From Poecilobothrus nobilitatus (Eukaryota; Arthropoda; Insecta; Diptera; Dolichopodidae), in NCBI GenBank assembly GCA_947095535.1, contig OX352774.1, forward strand, positions 265,147,843 to 265,211,842: DNA of 64,000 bases. Direction: 5' to 3'. This document shows, piece by piece, positions 12,151 through 23,006 of the stretch. The notes under the pieces are model-generated. The model was given only the letters and a program-made list of their open reading frames with translations. It did no database searches and had not been told where the DNA came from. Position 1 is the first letter of the stretch; every line of letters starts with the position of its first letter. A program made the translations under genes and the position numbers.

Positions 12151-12444
12151 TTATTTATTTATTTATTTACATATATTAATATTACAAATCACATAGGATA
12201 TTCCAATATTACAAAACCTTCGGCTACTAAGGCCATTATAGATCGAATACTCTTATTATATTATACACACTAATATCATTTATTTTGTTAATATTATATA
12301 GGTACTACATATTTATTATATTTGGTCGTAAGGGAAAAAACCTTAAAACCTGTAAAGAAAAAAACACTTACCTGTGCACGGTTCGAACCCACACTCCTTC
12401 GGTTAATACGCCACACGCCTACCCACTAGGCTACCGAAGCCCCC
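12151..12444 (-). mobile_element. tRNA-derived SINE ('SINE-A'), full length, minus strand
   Basis: On the minus strand it starts GGGGGCTTCGGTAGCCTAGT, with the A-box TAGCCTAGTGGG and the B-box-like GGTTCGAACCG. A 'gtaagtg...ccttacgacc' joint follows, then a body containing 'taatggccttagtagccga', and it ends in a (TAAA)n tail (12151-12168 on the plus strand). About 294 bp, the same length as the copies at 33-34 kb. The flanks AAACCAAACTTT (left) and AATCCAACTTTT (right) look like a diverged target-site duplication. The small plus-strand frame 12285-12503 overlaps this element and is spurious. Confidence 0.9.
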
Positions 12445-13424
12445 AATCCAACTTTTCCTTTTATAACGATTCAAAGATTGATTTAGCAATAGCATACTTT
12501 TAGGCGTGAAAGTTTTTAATATATTGATATACGGACCTAAAATTAATATAACTTTGTTACATAAATTTACTTTTTGACTAACTTTACTTATATACTCGTT
12601 AGAAAGGTATAAATAATATATAACATTATAATTCGTCGTTCGTAAGTCGATTTCATATTTTTAGGAACGAAAAAAAATTAATTAAAAGAAGTTGGTCAAA
12701 TTTTTGTTTCCGAAAATTAGGTGTAAAGAATCATAAAACTAATTCAACTAAAAACAAAATGGTTTGGTTTTTCTTTTCTTAATACTATTAAATAAACCGA
12801 GAACAATTTAAGACTATACAATTGAAATTGTAAAATTAAAAAAGCCAGAATATAATATAATAAAACAAAAAATAACAAAAAGATATTTGGCGGATATCGT
12901 GAAAAGATATTGCTTATCCTGAAAACAATAAAGAAAACAAAAAAATTCTAAAAAGCTCAAGAAATTTATCATTTACTCTTTTATGTTATGTAAATAAATA
13001 AAAGCTTGTGGTCTCGCTTATGCAATTTCTTGATTGGAAATTCTATTTCTTTTTTTTAGAATTTTTTGTTTCTTTTTGTTTTCCTTTTCTAGCACAATTT
13101 TTTTTCCAATTTCAACTTTAAAGAATAGAATATGAAAAAGGAAGTAGTAATAATAGCAATAGTAATAAATATGAGGATAACAAAACAAATCATTTCAAGG
13201 ATATAGATAATGATATAGAAACATAGAAAAGAAAATTATTAATAAATATAATTATTAAAATTAAATTAAATCTAATGAATCTGAATATCTAAAAAGTTAA
13301 AATTTAAAGAAAATTTTTTATTTATTATAATCACCATCATATACTAAACTTTTTTTAAATTTTCAGTAATTGGGTATAAGTAATAGCTGCTTCGAAACAT
13401 TTAGTTACTTTTCTATAGGAAGGA

Positions 13425-13556
13425 TAATAAAATATTACTAAACCATCGGCTACAACATTCATTAGAGGTTGAATACAATTATTTTAATTTATATAATAAT
13501 ATTATTTATTTATTTTACATATATATTAGAATTAATTGCACTATATTTGGTAGCAT
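13425..13556 (-). mobile_element. Decayed SINE-A fragment (3' body)
   Basis: 'aaaccatcggctac' followed by 'attagaggttgaata' and 'atatttggtagcata' parallels the minus-strand body of the SINE copies at 12151-12444 and 34028-34323, without the tRNA-like head. Many substitutions, so it is older than the intact copies. A weaker possible remnant lies near 13845-13895 ('attacaaaacct...gggccgctag'). Confidence 0.6.
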
Positions 13557-15523
13557 AAAAGATTGGTCTAAAACTAAACAAACTTGCTAATTGTATAGAG
13601 TATTTGTATTTATAATGATTCTGCCACGAAATCTTCTTTCCTAAAATCTTCTTTTCTAAAAATGTTCTTCGTATAAAATTTTCTTTTTTTTTTACATTTA
13701 TTTTTATTGTTATTTTTTCTAATAATCTATAATTATAATTTAGTAGTTTTCAGCCACACACTACGTGTTATGACATTCGCCAAACATTCGCTAAGTTTCA
13801 AATACAAGTACAAACATATATTTTTTATACGGCTTTTGTATTACAAAACCTATAATAATAATATCGGGCTCTAGGGCCGCTAGTATACCTATAATAACAT
13901 AAATATTTTATTTAGTTATTATTTCATCCCAAAAGTGCTAATTTGCTCGTATAGGATTTTATATAGAAAAACTTTAATTACAAAGTATCAGTGCAATTAC
14001 AATTACAAAATATCAGTTTGTAGCAAACTACTTATGTAGCATGAGAACAAAGTATATATATACATGTCTATTATGAATCCAAATAAAAACAAATTCCTAA
14101 TGTTTTTGCAATTTTTTTTTAAATTTTTTTAAATTTTTATTAAACTATATCATTAGCTTTGTCAGCTGAAATCCACGCCACATATATTATAAAAAGTCAA
14201 AAAAGAATTAAACATAGTAGGATTACTGCCCTACACTCCCAACAAAACAAATTATTAAAACTTTCATTTTGTAACCAACTATAAAGTCACTCTACATAAA
14301 AATTTATATTTCTATAAAATAAAAGAAGAATATCACTATAGAAAAAGGACAATGTTCACTCGAAAAAGAATATTTGGTCCTAGATTAATTCGTTCGAATA
14401 AGATTTTGTGAAAGAAGATGATGTTCGTCATCCAATTATAATATACGTAATAAAAACTGCAAGTAATAATAACTATAATATCTTTTCTAGTTAATGTCTT
14501 AATGTAAAATAAATAATACATGAAACTGAAATTTTTCATTAAATTTTAAATAAAGAAGAATATTTAATGCTTCAACCTTTTTAAAAAAAAATTAATTAAG
14601 AAAATATCACACATATAATATTACAACCCTCCAGCTAAAAAATTACTTTTCAGCCAATATATATTTGCTGCATAGACTTTTCAAATTAATGGTAACGTCT
14701 GCTTATCTTAACTTTTCCATTAAAATGATATATTATTCCTTTAGATTTATTTAAAATTTAAAGGTTTTCCATGAAGTTCATAACATAAATAATATATTTG
14801 TATAATTAAACATAAATCACTTATTTTTACATTCAATCTAAATTATAACACCTTACAAATAACAACTAAAACTATAATTTTTAATGTTAAATTAAAAAAA
14901 AAGAGATTTTAATTCAATTTTTTTTTTTTGTTAAAGTTTTAATTTTCTTAACTCCAGCTTTATTCATGTTAAAAAGATTTTGCAAAAAACAAATCCTTTA
15001 AAAGAAAAACCTTAACAAATAAAAAGCAAGAAATTATTTTAAAAGCAATATAAGAGAAAATCTCCAATTAAATCTATTTACTACATCAAAACTTACAAAA
15101 GAGAGCATATGGTAAAAAAATAATCTAAGGAAAACTCATGAAAATACAAAAAAAAAAAAAAAATATTCACGCAGGTGTTAAGTGGAAAAATAAATCAACA
15201 TTAAGTCTAAGAGTTTGCAACTCATATGCATTTTTAAAAGAAATAAATAAAAATAAAATAGAACCCCCAACAACATGATAAACTTTTCCTTTTTTTTCTT
15301 TTAAACTCCTATAAAAATGCATCAAATTCTCATACAAAACAAATTTAATATAATTACAGTATTAGACAAAAAGCAAAAAACACATAATTATTTTCGATAG
15401 TACATTTTTTTATCATATTATTCAAATTAAATCAGTAAAGGCTATAAGTCACTTGTTAGGTTATCTTACCTATCTATTATAGTTATATAAAGTAAATATA
15501 TTGTTTTTAAAGTTTTTCAGGAT

Positions 15524-15563
15524 ACGCGAAATACTTCTAAAATAACGCGAAATACTTCTAAAA
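15524..15563. repeat. Two tandem copies of a 19-bp unit
   Basis: ACGCGAAATACTTCTAAAA occurs twice, at 15524 and 15545, with a period of 21. The identical sequence suggests a recent local slippage event. Confidence 0.9.
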
Positions 15564-16991
15564 GTGGCAATTTCCCTATCTTTTTTAAACCCATTTTTAT
15601 TTAGTAAAACACACAACGTTTTGAAATTTTCACACAGATAAAAGAGGAATACTACAAACTTCTGCCAGAGATTACATGTACTCTACATCTCTGCTTCTAC
15701 TATAATAGAAGTTGTTGTAACAAATTTTTTTCAAAATTTCGACATACCTAATTACCCATAGGCCCTCGCTTACAAATACTGTTTTCTTATCATTTAAACT
15801 CAAATGTCTCTTTAAGTAATCCTAGTTGCACCATTGTATTATAGGTAAATTATTAAAATCCGGGATGTATAAAATTTATATCAGATGGGGATTTTTAGAA
15901 CTTCAACCATATTTTAACAAACCAAAAAAAGTTATCCTTTTTTAATATTTTGTTATTTCGAAACGAAAAATATTAACTTAAAAAAAATACAAAACTGTAA
16001 ATTGTGTAGACAAAAAAAATGCATGCAAATATAAATAGGATTAATATTATTGCTCAAAACTGTAAGTACTTAATCTTAACAAGTATTAGTTGGTGGTATA
16101 TACATATATAAAAAGTTTTATGCATTTTGATTTTGTTAAATGGCAAAAAAAAAATTACATACCAGTATATGAAAAATTTCAAAGAATAGAAAATTAAAGG
16201 CATACACCAGACCACTTACTGGATTTCTCACTTTTATGTGAAAAGTCCTAGGTTTTGTGGTTATTGAGTTTTTTGTTTCACTTTTATATCGTAAATTTTA
16301 AAACTTTTCTTTTAAAAAATTTTACTTAGATGCATGAAAATTTTTACTGTTAGGTTGATTTATTTAGCGTAATCATAATAACATGAATCTGCTTTATGCT
16401 TAATATTCAATAAAAAATAATTATCATTACCACTAAACGAACTTACACTTGTTTTTTTTTTTTTTTTTTGTTATCCATTTGGGAAACTGACTTTTAAACC
16501 CTAGTTAATCTTTTAATTATTAAATGAACACAAATATCACTATTTTCCCTTGTAAAATCATCATCTCAATTTATAGAAGTAATGATGAACGGCCAATATT
16601 TTCTTAAATATTAAATTTGTTTTCAGATTTTCAATTAAATTAAAAGAGCGCAAGTTAGTCATATACAGATATATATATATTGAATTATATAGGACTTAAT
16701 ACGTGTATATACTTATTTATTCATAGCATAACAACAATATTAAAGTAACTGACTCTTTATAAATTTAATTAAAATTTTAACCACTCATCAAATATTGACA
16801 TACTCAAGACAAAAAAAACAGAAAACAAAATACAAATTTTTTTAATATAAAAGTAGTTATAAGTTGATTTTAAATTCATATATAAAGTAACTAAACAAAA
16901 TGGATTTACTGTAATATAATTTTTAAATTGTTTTTAATAAAAAACGATGTTATAAATGTGATAGGTTATTAATACGTATATATATAATGAA

Positions 16992-17045
16992 TTTATTAAC
17001 TACCTTTTCAACGGATTTTTTTATTAACTACCTTTTCAACGGATT
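16992..17045. repeat. Two tandem copies of a 26-bp unit
   Basis: The unit beginning TTTATTAACTACCTTTTCAA and ending CGGATT occurs at 16992-17017 and 17020-17045 without a mismatch. Confidence 0.9.
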
Positions 17046-17577
17046 AATTTTGTATATTCCTTTTTTTTTTGATGTTGACTTGTCACAACAATATCACCGT
17101 GTTATAACATCTAAAGAAATACTAGAAAATTGAAATATATATTTGAGAGTGATTCTATAGGGTTTACTATATATTCTCCAACACATTATAAAGGTGCAGT
17201 GAATTTCTTTCAAAATTACCATTCGATATTTATTGAAAAAATTAAAAATATTTATTCTAGCATTTTTTCAGCTTTAAATAAAATCGAAAAGATAAGCAGA
17301 TAAATATCTTAAAATTCGTTATAAAAAGATTCATCAGAATTTGGAGGAAAATATACTGTTCCTACTGCATCATCCAGTGCATATTACCAGTAAGTATTTA
17401 AGATTTCCAAAATACCACAATTTAAATTTTTAGCATAATGTAAAAAAAATTTGATGTATTTCTTAATTTAAAACAAAATGGAACAAAACTAAAAACAAAA
17501 TTTTACTTTTTTACAAATACTATATAAATAATATTCAAAAACGACCATTAAAGTCTTAAATTCTAAAATCTAATTGC

Positions 17578-17715
17578 TTTCGGATCTCAGTCCTATCCTG
17601 TACTATTCCTACTCCTTAGTCAATATACTACGTATTCATTTAGAGGTTTCATCCCTTTAAACTGACTTAAGTGGGAGGTGGGTTTAAGTGGTTTACTAAA
17701 GGAGGAGGTCTGTTA
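17578..17715 (+). mobile_element. Fragment of an unclassified dispersed element (related to 21.3 kb)
   Basis: 'ctactccttagtcaatatac' and 'gggaggtgggtttaa' match, in the same order and spacing, 'ctactccgtagccaatatac' and 'gggaggtgggttta' at 21290-21376. It stands out from its surroundings by higher G+C. There is no poly(A) end here, so it is a partial or internally broken copy. Family unknown. Confidence 0.65.
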
Positions 17716-18351
17716 AAATTGCAATTATACTTACGAAAGTTATTCAAAAAAAAATCTATAAATAACAAAATACAACTAACTTTATTAACTAACATCAATT
17801 ATTTTTTTATTAAAATGGAAATACATATATTTTCTATTATTAAAATCTAACTTTTAATTTATTTTCTTTACCAATTCATTTTAAAATTAATTGTTAACAA
17901 TAAAAATTACATTAAAACCAAATTACTTAAATAAAAATAAAGAAAATAAATCAGAAAAATATAAAAAAAAATTAACACTTGTCATCAAAAACAATTTTTT
18001 TTTCTCTCTAATTTTCAATTTTTATAACATCCGTAATACAGTAATTATCCGATCAAACGTTATTTATCTCCCAGTTATTATTATTTTATATATTATTTTA
18101 TAAAAATCTAATATTTAAAAATAACAATTTATTTTATAAATAAAAATTGTCAATTAATTTATATGAAATTTCCAAACAATTAAACAAAATTTTAATAAAT
18201 TTTCAATTTGAAAAATCCAAAAAAAAACAACAATTAACTAATTTCAAATTCAAATCGTTATGTCAATAACAGTAGTTCACTTATATTTACTTATTTTACT
18301 TTTTTTTATTACCTAATTCCCGTAACTTTAAGATTACCAAGTCCCATATTT

Positions 18352-18412
18352 TATATTAACATGATGGATATCAAAGCGCAAAATATCAAAATTTAAAATC
18401 TTCACAAAGGTA
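18352..18412 (+). repeat. Dispersed direct repeat of about 55 bp, copy 1
   Basis: Contains ATGGATATCAAAGC, then AAATATCAAAATTTAAAATC and TTCACAAAGGTA. Shared with 19549-19603 apart from a 3-base indel and a few substitutions. The flanks are unrelated. Copy 1 ends CACAAAG-GTAAGGT, which resembles a splice donor, but nothing else supports an exon. Confidence 0.7.
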
Positions 18413-19548
18413 AGGTGTTTGATAGTTTAAGATAAGGTGAAATTTTAAAATAAATAAACTTGAAGAGAAACAAATAAAGAAGAAAGTCAAGCTTAAAAAT
18501 ATATACGAAGCTAAAGAATATCTAATACAATACAATGTGATCATTTAGATCTGTATTCAACAGGTTGAAATATTGTAAAATAAGATATGGTTATGACTTC
18601 GGCTGTAGATAAACTTAGAGAAATTTGAGAGAAAAAAGTGGTATATGGATGGAAAAAAATAATCCATTGACAATTTAGAAGGTAGCATTCATTTATTATC
18701 AATGTCAATTAATATTTAAACTACATTGTCATCAAACTATACATTGTCTGGCAGAAAACTATAAAAAAAAAATAAAATAAAAATTTAAAATAATATACTT
18801 TTTCTAAAGTTAACTTAAAATAATATAATGACAGATATATTAAAGCTCTGTTTGTTTTTTTTTCCTAAATTAAATAATTTTACTTTATTTAAAACAATTT
18901 GAAATTTGCAAATTTTGCATAACATTCATCAATAATTTTCAATAAATGCTGCAGAAAATAAAAAATAATAATAAATTTTCTTTAGAAATAAAAAAAATTT
19001 TGACAACGAAAAAATAAAAACATTCAATAAGCTCTAAATTTACACGCAATATAAACTTTATTACCGTTATATTTTATGAAATATGCTGAAAATGTTAAAA
19101 AAATATTAATTTTGCGTTGGTTTTTTTTTTTTTTTTTTTCACTTGTTGTAAATTTTTATTTTTTGTACAAATATAATTTATCAGTCTCACACTTTTACAT
19201 ATATATAATATATTGATTTAAATTTGAAAATAAAATCCTAACACGTTCAAAAATATCCAATTAAATTTCTTTTTTTTTCTCTTTTTGCTCAATAACGATC
19301 TACGAAGCCTCTTAAATTCCTAAACCATCCACACAATTTTACTTAAAAAAAATATTGAAATACGAATACTGTACGAATTGTAAACGAAAATATCCAAAAA
19401 CAAAAACGTATACAATCAAAAAAAATAATATTCAAAAAAAAAAAATAAAATATACCTAGGACGAAATAAATAAAATTCAAAATGACAATGCAATGATTTC
19501 TATGTTTTTATTTTTAAAGTGCAATGAAAAAAATTTTTTTATTTGATA

Positions 19549-19603
19549 CTTACATAATGGATGTCAAAGCAAAATATCAAAATTTAAAATCTTCACAAAA
19601 GTA
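19549..19603 (+). repeat. Dispersed direct repeat of about 55 bp, copy 2
   Basis: ATGGATGTCAAAGC, then AAATATCAAAATTTAAAATC and TTCACAAAAGTAC. Partner of 18352-18412, about 1.2 kb away. Could be a short MITE or an old local duplication. Confidence 0.7.
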
Positions 19604-20918
19604 CGATACACGATTTGTTATTCTTCAATTTTAGATCTTCAAATTTTTAATTTCATAATTCAAGACAGATAATAAATAATTACACGGAAAATATTTTAAG
19701 GTTTTTTTATTTTAACCATATTTAAAAAAAAACCTTAAGATAAATCTTTCCCGTTCTTGAAATTAAAAAAAAAATTATATGACAAAAATCATTCGGAAAC
19801 ACATTTTTATATTATAACTATATTCTTAATAAAATTCTTAAATACCTGATATATCCTTTTAAATTAAATACCACAGTAGCATAACCTAAGTTAACTGTTA
19901 AATGTCCACTTCCGACAAAATAAACTCACACTTCCCCTGAAATAACATCCTAAATCCAACAAATAAAAAATATATAATTAGAATCTTTTTCGATATTTCG
20001 ATCTAAAATATAAATTGAGTTTTTTCGCCACATTTGCATAAATCTCATTTTATTCTAAAATCACACCAACAAAAACATCAACAATAGTCTAACAAAAAAA
20101 AAAAACATTTTTCTCTTCAAAATAAATAAAATAAATCCCAAAACTCAAAAATATACTTAAAAATAAATTCCAACTTAAAAACAAAAAAAAATTCCAAAAA
20201 AAAAACTCTTAAAAAAAAAATGAAGTCTTCATCCAGCAATGCCATTATTCAGAAAAAAAAAAACAGAACTTCATGATGGGGAAGTTTCATAATATATAAA
20301 ATGTAATCAAATACTTGTCAGCTAAATTTTTTATCGATAAATTTTATTGCTCTAAACATCGTTGTACGCCATAAAAATGTTGACAATAAAAATGAATCTA
20401 AAAAAAAAAAGAATTTAACATAATAGAACATAAAGAAAGCGCCGTATTCTGTACTCCAATTTTAAATACAAAAAAAAAAACAACAAAATTAAGAGTAGAA
20501 CTAAAAACCAAAAATGAAACCGACCGGGCGTACAAAATAAAATTAAAATGAAAAAAAAATTAACGTACAAAATCATCCCCATTCTATAAACCACTCTTAT
20601 TCTATGTGTGAATGCTCATTTTATTGATATTAATATGCTCTTACTCAGTTTAGCAAAAAAAAAAAAGGCATTAGGTAAATCAAACATTTCGGGTTGCCAG
20701 ATTTAAAAATGAATAAAAATAATATTTAACTCTGAAAGTGGACATACAAAATACGTCTATTTTTTAATTCAAACACAAGTTAAATACAAATTTCGGTTAA
20801 AGGAAAAAATTTCATAATCTATGAAATTTTAAAAGTTCAGGATTACCATCATACCATCAGGATTACATTTTACACAGAAAACATTTTAAAGCCATTATTA
20901 TAACAATAATAATTAATT

Positions 20919-20951
20919 GTAATAATAATAATAATAGTAATAATAATAATA
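20919..20951. repeat. (TAA)n microsatellite with a TAG interruption
   Basis: TAATAATAATAATAATAG repeats immediately before the relatively GC-rich element at 20952. Similar TAATAATA runs recur inside that element at about 21048-21085 and 21205-21220. Confidence 0.85.
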
Positions 20952-21454
20952 GCTGCTACAGTGGAGCTATCTTTGGTTATATCATGCAAGTAAGGAGTTA
21001 TATACTGCTGCGCGTTGTAATCCACTGATCGCGCTGACTCTGTAGTAAAATAATAATAATATTAATAAGAATACTAATACCAATAATAACAGCCGCTAAG
21101 GTGACAGTGGGGGTTGCCTTCAATAATTACCTCATGTAGTGATATATATATACTACTACTACATGTTGTAACTGTTGTAACGGCTATAGTCACTGTTAGC
21201 AAAATAGTAATAATAATAGGCGGATTCATTGCTTCCTTACAGTCCCACTTCCAATTCAATGTTTCCGTATCCATTCCCTATCCTTTCCTATCCCTACTCC
21301 GTAGCCAATATACTGCGTTCGCAGTTAAGGGTTTTATTCCATTGTATTGGCTAAAGAGGGAGGTGGGTTTAGTCAGTAAGAATCTGACACTAACCAAGGG
21401 GGAAATTCTTGGTGTCTTTGGAAGATTCCCACCTCTCTTAGGGAAAAAAAAAAC
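20952..21454 (+). mobile_element. Unclassified poly(A)-ended retroelement-like sequence
   Basis: A relatively GC-rich block that ends in 'cacctctcttaggg' plus about 11 A (21444-21454), as a LINE or SINE 3' end would. Its first part is two similar units of about 125 bp, each ending in a TAATAATA run: one starts 'agctgctacagtgg' at 20951 and the other 'agccgctaaggtg' at 21090. The 3' part shares about 130 bp with 17578-17715. A 118-codon plus-strand frame (21114-21470) and a shorter minus-strand frame cross it, but neither shows a domain I recognise. I saw no A/B boxes. It is plausibly the 3' untranslated region of a non-LTR element or a non-tRNA SINE. The family is unknown to me. Confidence 0.55.
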
Positions 21455-22517
21455 TTTTATATTACAATAACCGATTAAAATACGATTATTATCAAAAAAA
21501 GAAAAAAATTGTTAAAATGAAATGGCAACAACTTATAGAAAAACTTATCAAAAAATACTTTTTATAAACGCATTACGCATATAACGCGCACTTTTTATAA
21601 CGCGTATTAAATTTACAATCATATATGAACATCTGGTAGCCTTATTAAGATACAACATTTATTTGTACTCAATAAGTAAAATGTTGATGCACATTTATGG
21701 AAGAATAAACGCTCTTTGATTTTTTTTTGAAAAAAAAAAAGAACATTTCAAATAAGCGAGTGACACAAAAAGGGAATGAGGGTTGCAGATGAAAATGATA
21801 CTTTAAAATAAATACATTTTTTACAAATTCTGTCCTAAATGTAAACAATACAAAGGGAGGTAAAGTTGGTGCTGACTGATATGAGATAACAACAATTTTA
21901 AATGACGATTTGTTATTCAAATTGCATAGCGTTCAGTTTTTTTCCTCTTTTTTTGATACTTAAACTTATCACTTTACCAATGGAGTAAATGTCCTTTCCC
22001 CATAATATTTATGTTCTTTATGATATGATAAAATAGAATTGAATAGAACTTATATTTTTTTATTTAGTTTAAACAAATATTATTTGAATATAAAATTACC
22101 AACAAAAAATGTTTATTCGATATATTCATGAAGAAGAAAAACCATGACTTTGATTTTTGTTTTATCTACGAATTAAAAATTTTTGTTTTTGTTTTAAATT
22201 ACATGGCTGAAGTTTAAAAATTATTTTAGCACTTAAAGTATCTAGATTTGAATTTGAGCAAAAATTACAGAAGTACTTAGGCATTTCATAAATTTATTTT
22301 ACTTGTAAGGGAGAACTAAGAGATACCCGGAAATAATGCCCTAAGAAATAAAGCCGAATTACCTTAGTTTCTTTTCAACGAGATAAAAAAAAATTAAATT
22401 GCGACTTTTTCATATTCGGACTTTTCATCATTTTAAACCAAAAATAGTGCCGAAAACGAAATAAAAGTAAAGTCGAACTTAATTATATACTTTTATAACT
22501 CGTGTGTGTCGGTTTAT
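21455..22517. other. AT-rich non-coding stretch
   Basis: No gene recognised. The minus-strand frame 21669-21920 has mixed composition but no domain, and it includes a poly-Phe/Lys run from a T/A tract. Confidence 0.5.
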
Positions 22518-22842
22518 ATATTTATTTTATTTTTTTTTTTTTTTTTTTTACGAGGGACGGTGGAAAACATCAAAAGTCACCCAAAGGAACTGCACGAGGT
22601 TCCTCTGAGTAGTGTTGGACTTTAACCAACCAAAACCACCCCCTTTAATTTTGAAAAATTTGGATAGTTATTTTGAAGAAAGATGTTAGTGTTCTTCTTG
22701 AATTTCGACATATCGTACACAAATGAATTACCAACTTTTGGGAACACATGTGCACAAGGTTCCATAAACGCGACGTACGCATGACAAACGAATTCCCGAA
22801 TGCTGTATTGCGCCATCTTGACAGTCATCGTGATATTTATTT
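22518..22842 (-). mobile_element. 5'-truncated LINE, jockey-like reverse transcriptase C-terminus and 3' UTR
   Basis: The minus strand carries poly(A) (plus-strand poly-T 22528-22549), a short 3' UTR ending ...CCCTCG, and the end of a polymerase frame (22622-22828). The frame reads HVFPKVGNSFVYDMSKFKKN then TNIFLQNNYPNF. The expected family form is a hydrophobic 'RT-x-x-(L/M)WN-x-LP-x-x-VFP' followed by 'YD-x-x-x-FK-x-x-(I/V)N'. VFP, YDMSKFKKN and NIF are kept, but the WN-LP part is mutated. ATATTTATTT flanks the insertion at 22518-22527 and 22833-22842, a plausible 10-bp target-site duplication, though AT-rich. The copy at 35845-36245 is from the same family. Confidence 0.82.
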
Positions 22843-22895
22843 GTCATTCTGTCACGCTTTTTATTATATTTGTAATCTTTTCACAAAATATATAA

Positions 22896-22973
22896 GCTAT
22901 TGTACGGTGTAGAGGAAAGCGTACAGGTTTTGAAAATCTAAGTAATTTTGGTTCGAATCCAATTAATATACAA
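22896..22973 (+). other. tRNA-like sequence, probably a pseudogene or SINE head
   Basis: Contains a perfect B-box GGTTCGAATCC at about 22950 and an A-box-like GTGTAGAGGAAAGCG in D-arm position. An anticodon-loop-like TTTGAAA sits between imperfectly pairing arms (CAGGT/ATCTA). If real, the anticodon would be TGA, serine type. The T stem keeps four of five pairs. No convincing 7-bp acceptor stem forms, so a functional tRNA is unlikely. A T run (Pol III terminator-like) follows at 22974-22982. Confidence 0.45.
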
Positions 22974-23006
22974 CTTTTTTTTCTTAACTCTATTCAGCAA
23001 CATTTT

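Larger units (their letters stand above)
13560..17577. other. AT-rich non-coding stretch
   Basis: About 4 kb with no recognisable gene. It contains two short tandem duplications, listed separately, and poly(A)/poly(T) runs. Confidence 0.5.
17716..20918. other. AT-rich non-coding stretch
   Basis: Long A and T runs. The only structure I recognise is the pair of direct repeats at 18352 and 19549, listed separately. The small frame 17891-18103 is low complexity. Confidence 0.5.

Noticed and set aside
21114..21470. A 118-codon plus-strand open frame with membrane-like start
   Set aside because: It runs across two repeat units and into the poly(A) tail of a dispersed element. The hydrophobic start is a reading of TAATAATA and TACTAC repeats.
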